From assembly GCA_020429485.1 (NCBI GenBank), contig JAGQLK010000026.1, forward strand, positions 1 to 10,549: a stretch of 10,549 bases of DNA, in the 5' to 3' direction. This document shows positions 7,496-10,549 of this stretch, one piece after another. Positions within the stretch are counted from its first letter, which is position 1. Every line of letters starts with the position of its first letter. The translations under genes and the position numbers were made by a program. The notes beneath the pieces are model-generated. The model was not told the origin of the DNA, did no database searches, and saw nothing but the letters and a program-made list of their open reading frames with translations. The DNA is from Candidatus Dojkabacteria bacterium. GTDB lineage: Bacteria; Patescibacteriota; Dojkabacteria; B142; OLB20.

Positions 7496-9227
7496 TTACC
7501 TTAGATACTAATTCATCTAGATTAATTAATACAGCGTCGCTTTCATTTCTTCTCTTTACTTCCAATTGATCTCCTGTTTTCTTTGAGACAACAACTCTAT
7601 ATGGAATACCGATAAGGTCTGCATCTGCAAATTTTTCTCCTGGTCTCACATCTTCTCTATCATCAAATAGTACTTCAAGGTTTTTTGCAGATAGCTCCTC
7701 ATAGACTTTCTCTGCTTTTGCTCTTATCTCTTCGTCCTCAAGATTTAGTCCAACTAAGTGAATTTGGTAAGGTGCAATTGCATCTGGCCAAATAATCCCA
7801 TGTTCATCATGTGACACTTCTACCACAGTAGCCATAGTCCTTCCTATACCAATACCATAGCATCCCATATATAATTTTTGATCTTCACCATTATTATCTT
7901 TATACACTGCTTTTGCCATTTTATTGGTATAGTGATAACCAAGCTGGAAAATATTTCCTACTTCTACACCCTTTTTCTCTACTAGCCTAGTTTTACCATC
8001 TGGAGATAGATAACCTGCCTGTGCCATTGCTATATCACCTTCGATCTCATGTTTGAAATCACGCCCATAATTAACATTACAACTATCGGTAGTTTCCTCC
8101 TTTTGACCACCAATGAAATTCTTTACTGTTTTCAAAGAATTATCCGCAACATAAATAACTTTACAGTCTCTATCCTGGGTTTTTGCTTTTCTTGGTTGCA
8201 AGAATTCATGTCCCCATGAGTGAACATATCCTGATTTTGTCCCCATAGCTGCAAGATCTTCATCAGTTGCATCTTCTAATTCTGCATCTTCCCCTAATAA
8301 GTTTTTTAGTTTAATAGAGTTTACTTCTATATCACCACGCACAGAAGCAATGATTATATCGCCTTGAAAATTGACATAAACAACATTTTTAAGGAAGTGT
8401 CTTGCATCTTTTCCATAATGCTTTTCATTTTCTTCCATTGTTCTAACCCAATCTGGCTGCTCGATAGTTTCGAATTCTTTTAGTTCTTCATCTGGATTTA
8501 CTTCTTCATGAGTAAATTCAGCAACGTCTTCATGAGCTACGTATTTACCATCTTCAGATTCCAAATATCTGCTCTCGCCAACCTCAGAATCAACTATAAA
8601 TTCATGACAGTAATCACCACCGATGTAACCACCATCTGCAGCAACTGGTTTTGAATGCAACCCTACTCTTTCGTAAATTTTGGTATAGGCATTTTTCTGG
8701 TTTTCATATTCAATCTCAAAGTCATCAGCGTCAGTGTGGAAAGAATAAGCATCTTTCATTAAAAATTCTCTAGCTCTTAACAATCCACCTCTTGCTCTCA
8801 TTTCATCTCTAAACTTTGGACTGAATTGATAAATTGTGAATGGTAAGTCACGATAAGAAAGTTGATACTTCCTAACAAGATCTACAAACATCTCTTCTGC
8901 AGTACCACCTAAAGCAAACTCCGCGCCGCGTCTATCTGTTATTCTCATGAGTTCGAAATTTACAGCTTCTGTTCTATTAGTTTCCTCCCAAAGTTCTAGT
9001 GGGTGCAAAACAGGTGTAATCATTTCCTGTGCACCAATTGCATCCATTTCTTCTCTTACAATCTGGATCAATTTGGTTCTAACTCTATAACCTAGTGGTA
9101 AGAAATAATATCTACCAGCTACTGACTCCTCAATAAAGCCACCTTGTAGCATATATTTATGTGACGAAAGCTTGATCTCATCACTAATGTTTTTACGTGT
9201 TTTTCCAAACAATTTTGAATATCTCAT
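7488..9227 (-). CDS. proS: Prolyl-tRNA synthetase (bacterial type, with editing domain)
   Basis: This cytoplasmic class IIa aminoacyl-tRNA synthetase charges tRNA-Pro with proline using ATP. The 579 residues match the usual bacterial length. The N-terminus (M-R-Y-S-K-L-F) aligns with the typical family start and supports the ATG at 9227. Motif 1 lies at about 46-76, the G-G-T-A-E-E proline-site loop at 107-112, motif 2 (F-R-D-E-M-R with the following R-E-F) at about 139-163, and motif 3 (G-C-Y-G-I-G-I-G-R) at 455-463. Residues about 225-405 form the INS domain that clears mischarged Ala-tRNA-Pro. It keeps the V-R-G-D segment and a Lys306 equivalent to the conserved editing lysine (K279 of E. 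coli). The anticodon-binding domain fills about 485-579. No clear Shine-Dalgarno sequence precedes the ATG. The gene sits behind a proline T-box and overlaps the downstream S51 peptidase gene by 8 bases. Confidence 0.97.
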   Translation of the reverse strand: MRYSKLFGKTRKNISDEIKLSSHKYMLQGGFIEESVAGRYYFLPLGYRVRTKLIQIVREEMDAIGAQEMITPVLHPLELWEETNRTEAVNFELMRITDRRGAEFALGGTAEEMFVDLVRKYQLSYRDLPFTIYQFSPKFRDEMRARGGLLRAREFLMKDAYSFHTDADDFEIEYENQKNAYTKIYERVGLHSKPVAADGGYIGGDYCHEFIVDSEVGESRYLESEDGKYVAHEDVAEFTHEEVNPDEELKEFETIEQPDWVRTMEENEKHYGKDARHFLKNVVYVNFQGDIIIASVRGDIEVNSIKLKNLLGEDAELEDATDEDLAAMGTKSGYVHSWGHEFLQPRKAKTQDRDCKVIYVADNSLKTVKNFIGGQKEETTDSCNVNYGRDFKHEIEGDIAMAQAGYLSPDGKTRLVEKKGVEVGNIFQLGYHYTNKMAKAVYKDNNGEDQKLYMGCYGIGIGRTMATVVEVSHDEHGIIWPDAIAPYQIHLVGLNLEDEEIRAKAEKVYEELSAKNLEVLFDDREDVRPGEKFADADLIGIPYRVVVSKKTGDQLEVKRRNESDAVLINLDELVSKVNG

Positions 9228-9270
9228 GATTCAATTTCTAAATATTAATTAAATAATCAGGCAAAATATC

Positions 9271-9290
9271 TATGCTATAAATACAGCATA
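9271..9290 (-). promoter_or_regulatory. Small hairpin between the T-box terminator and the proS start
   Basis: In the RNA sense, TATGCT (9290-9285) pairs with AGCATA (9276-9271), extendable by one G-U pair, closing a loop of six to eight bases. It begins four bases after the terminator U-run, about 45 bases before the proS ATG, and would be the first structure in proS mRNA that has read through. It could protect the 5' part of a processed transcript or be incidental. No translation signal is visibly masked. Confidence 0.3.
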
Positions 9291-9293
9291 AAT

Positions 9294-9344
9294 AAAAAAA
9301 AGCCCAACCACAATTACTAACTTATTAGTAATTAAGGTTGAGCT
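9294..9344 (-). terminator. Rho-independent terminator of the T-box leader
   Basis: In the RNA sense, AGCTCAACC (9344-9336) pairs with GGTTGGGCT (9309-9301) with one G-U pair. An inner helix ATTACTAA/TTAGTAAT extends the stem. It is followed by an uninterrupted run of seven to eight U (9301-9294). The 5' arm contains the CTCAACCTT strand needed by the antiterminator, so the two folds exclude each other. Confidence 0.93.
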
Positions 9345-9561
9345 TTACACAATTGTGTTACCCAAGGTACCACCTCTATTTCTGATATGATATCAGAATC
9401 TCTACAGTATCAAATAATACTAGGTCGAAAACATTCGACTCTCAGATGCTTTCCTTTCGGAAAAATGACTCAGGAGTAGGTTTATCATTGTGCTAACTCT
9501 CATCAAAATATTAGCTTTCTGTAAGTTATGACTAATAGTCTCCCTCAATGTCTATTAAATT
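9294..9561 (-). promoter_or_regulatory. T-box riboswitch, proline specific (CCU specifier), controlling proS
   Basis: This leader senses the charging state of tRNA-Pro and lets transcription continue into proS when the tRNA is uncharged. The lower Stem I pairs AGG..AG (9545-9540) with CTCCT (9476-9472). The upper helix pairs TTA-g-TCAT (9535-9528) with ATGATAA (9488-9482), and an apical helix pairs GCTAA (9515-9511) with TTAGC (9496-9492). The internal loop left between the lower and upper helices exposes CCT at 9480-9478 followed by A, a proline codon in the specifier position. Further hairpins are TTTCC-GAAA-GGAAA (9463-9450), GTCGAA/TTCGAC (9439-9424) and TTCTGAT/ATCAGAA (9398-9380). The antiterminator pairs GAGG (9376-9373) with CCTT (9337-9334) and TTGGG (9365-9361) with CTCAA (9342-9338). 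They flank the seven-base bulge TGGTACC (9372-9366), whose TGGT complements an ACCA tRNA 3' end. Pairings were worked out by hand. Confidence 0.93.
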
Positions 9562-9567
9562 TTGCTT

Positions 9568-9597
9568 ATTATATGTCTAGGCTACTTGAATTGTCAA
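9568..9597 (-). promoter_or_regulatory. Near-consensus promoter of the T-box/proS/S51 operon
   Basis: A perfect -35 TTGACA (9597-9592) and a perfect -10 TATAAT (9573-9568) are separated by 18 bases on the minus strand. Transcription should start near 9561, just before Stem I of the T-box. The -35 begins 12 bases after the ssb stop codon, with no terminator seen between, so read-through from ssb could also enter the leader. Strong constitutive initiation with control at attenuation is the usual T-box arrangement. Confidence 0.9.
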
Positions 9598-9608
9598 ACT
9601 AAAGCGAT

Positions 9609-10073
9609 CTAGAAAGGTAGATCATCTGGATCAATTACTTTATCGCTTTTGTTAGACTTGGACTTAGAACTTCCGCCTTCTTCTGCTACTTTTGTATCAG
9701 CAATAGAGCCACTAGCTGAGCCAGAATCTCCAGAAGGTCCCTTCTCATATCTATCAAGTAAAATAATTTCACTAGCTACTATCTCTGTTTTATAGTTTTT
9801 CTTGCCGTCCTGATCGTCCCAGCTCCTTGTTTGCATACGTCCTGAGATAAATACCCTAGTTCCTTTTCTTGCTCTTTCTGCAAGCATCTCAGCTTGTTTT
9901 GCCCAAACTACAACATTATGAAATGTAGTTTCATCTTGCCATTCATCAGAAGCAGGATTCTTATAGCTTCTGTTTGTAGCTACACCAACTGCTGTTCCAC
10001 TACCAGTATATCTAACTTGAATATCATTTGTAATATTGCCGATAATTTCAGCTCGATTTAAATCTCCAAACAT
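9609..10073 (-). CDS. ssb: Single-stranded DNA-binding protein
   Basis: This 154-residue protein coats single-stranded DNA during replication, repair and recombination. Residues 1-110 form the OB fold, recognisable from the N-terminal L-N-R-A-E-I-I-G-N-I, the T-F-H-N-V-V-V-W segment near 50 and the K-G-T-R-V-F-I-S-G strand near 70-78. Residues about 111-145 are a flexible Gly/Ser/Lys-rich linker. The C-terminus D-P-D-D-L-P-F is the acidic tip that recruits partner proteins such as polymerase and helicase subunits. Length and architecture are typical of bacterial SSB. It is not flanked by rpsF and rpsR here, unlike in many bacteria; upstream is a VTT-family membrane protein gene and downstream the proS T-box. 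No clear Shine-Dalgarno sequence precedes the ATG; the 5' flank is AT only. Confidence 0.96.
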   Translation of the reverse strand: MFGDLNRAEIIGNITNDIQVRYTGSGTAVGVATNRSYKNPASDEWQDETTFHNVVVWAKQAEMLAERARKGTRVFISGRMQTRSWDDQDGKKNYKTEIVASEIILLDRYEKGPSGDSGSASGSIADTKVAEEGGSSKSKSNKSDKVIDPDDLPF

Positions 10074-10103
10074 GAATTTAATTTAATAATTTTAGGTATT
10101 TTT

Positions 10104-10133
10104 ATTCTACAACTATTAGAAATAAATAAGCAA
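10104..10133 (-). promoter_or_regulatory. Weak candidate promoter for ssb
   Basis: On the minus strand a poor -35 TTGCTT (10133-10128, 3 of 6) and a -10 TAGAAT (10109-10104, 5 of 6) are 18 bases apart. They would start transcription near 10097, about 24 bases before the ssb ATG. The intergenic stretch is so AT-rich that such matches arise easily; ssb may instead be transcribed with the upstream gene. Confidence 0.3.
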
Positions 10134-10142
10134 ATCTATGGG

Positions 10143-10549
10143 TTATTTCTCTTTACTTTCTCGGTTAGTTGTAGATAGAGGACTTTTGCCAGCAAAGTAT
10201 GCTAGCAGAACAACGATAATTATTGTTATAGCCCAAATTAGCGCTAATGTTTGTGGTCTATCTGTAAATAAGCCGTAAGTGATTAGTGCATTAGGTAAAA
10301 CTATAGGAAATAATGCTAATGTTGTAGCAAATATAAATCTTCTAAAACGAATATTGGCTAGTCCTGACATAAAAGCAACTACATCAAACGATAGAAAAGA
10401 AAAAACTCTCATTAGAGTTAACTCTTCAACAGTTGTATGCTTTGAAAATTGTTCTGTGTAATTTTTAGTCTGAGGGAATTTTTTATAAACGTATTTTTTG
10501 CCTAGTCTCCTAGCTACAAAATAATGCACTATCGCAGCTGTTTGTACTC
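10143..10549 (-). CDS. VTT/DedA-like (SNARE-associated, TVP38 type) membrane protein, 5' end outside window
   Basis: The frame is open to the window edge and its true start lies beyond; the GTG at 10529 is an internal codon, not a convincing start. The 134 visible residues are the C-terminal half of a multi-pass membrane protein. The Y-F-V-A-R-R-L-G-K-K-Y segment, the L-M-R-V-F element, F-M-S-G-L-A, and a following F-I-F-A-T-T...F-P-I-V-L-P run match the pattern of the VTT domain of TVP38/TMEM64 and DedA proteins. In this superfamily some members are linked to lipid scrambling or undecaprenyl-phosphate flipping. A final hydrophobic helix (around A-L-I-W-A-I-T-I-I-I-V-V) is followed by a short charged cytoplasmic tail. 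Its stop lies 69 bases before the ssb start. Substrate and exact subfamily cannot be told from this half. Confidence 0.75.
   Translation of the reverse strand, partial: VQTAAIVHYFVARRLGKKYVYKKFPQTKNYTEQFSKHTTVEELTLMRVFSFLSFDVVAFMSGLANIRFRRFIFATTLALFPIVLPNALITYGLFTDRPQTLALIWAITIIIVVLLAYFAGKSPLSTTNRESKEK

Noticed and set aside
9347..9358. Perfect 12-base palindrome ACACAATTGTGT, a possible operator for a dimeric repressor.
   Set aside because: It lies in the apical loop of the T-box antiterminator, downstream of the promoter, and is explained as an RNA hairpin there.
62..10145. Alternative genetic code (UGA as Gly or Trp, known in some CPR and Mollicutes), prompted by the fact that none of six stops is TGA.
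   Set aside because: All genes with recognised families are full length or nearly so without in-frame TGA, and Trp and Gly use TGG and GGN. The sample of six stops is too small to mean more.
1..10549. Mobile elements, CRISPR arrays, tRNA or rRNA genes.
   Set aside because: No transposase or integrase motif, terminal inverted repeats, regularly spaced direct repeats or cloverleaf-forming sequence was seen on either strand by reading.

Overview
The window is low-GC bacterial DNA (roughly 35-40 % G+C by eye), densely coded and read with the standard bacterial code: all six visible stops are TAA or TAG, and Trp and Gly are written TGG and GGN. None of the start codons has a good Shine-Dalgarno sequence, and one promoter sits so close to its ATG that the mRNA would be leaderless. 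A very long, Cys-rich, N-terminally anchored wall-hydrolase protein, the compact gene packing and the missing Shine-Dalgarno sites suggest an uncultivated lineage of the Candidate Phyla Radiation (Patescibacteria) type. That placement is an inference; no marker gene here proves it.

Left half (+ strand, about 27-6885): a promoter drives a 2118-codon gene for a membrane-anchored, exported, multi-enzyme protein. In order it carries a clan GH-A TIM-barrel glycosidase domain, a long stretch of unassigned Cys-rich regions joined by Pro/Gly linkers, an M23 zinc endopeptidase (LytM-like), a zinc N-acetylmuramoyl-L-alanine amidase of the PGRP/Amidase_2 family, and a C-terminal lysozyme/lytic-transglycosylase-like domain. 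Catalytic residues are visible in all four enzyme modules. Together they could cut glycan strands, stem-peptide amide bonds and cross-links of peptidoglycan. Five bases downstream is a small single-pass membrane protein with an extracytoplasmic acidic domain, probably its partner.

Right half (- strand, 10549 down to 6896): a 5'-truncated VTT/DedA-like membrane protein gene, then ssb, then a near-consensus promoter and a complete T-box riboswitch with a proline (CCU) specifier, a UGGU acceptor-pairing bulge and mutually exclusive antiterminator and terminator. The T-box controls proS (prolyl-tRNA synthetase with its editing insertion). proS overlaps by 8 bases a peptidase S51 (dipeptidase E-like) gene, so both should be induced by uncharged tRNA-Pro. 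The S51 gene converges on the small membrane-protein gene with only 10 bases between their stops.

The most interesting items are the single-chain peptidoglycan-degrading machine and the T-box in a lineage that does not otherwise look like a Firmicute.
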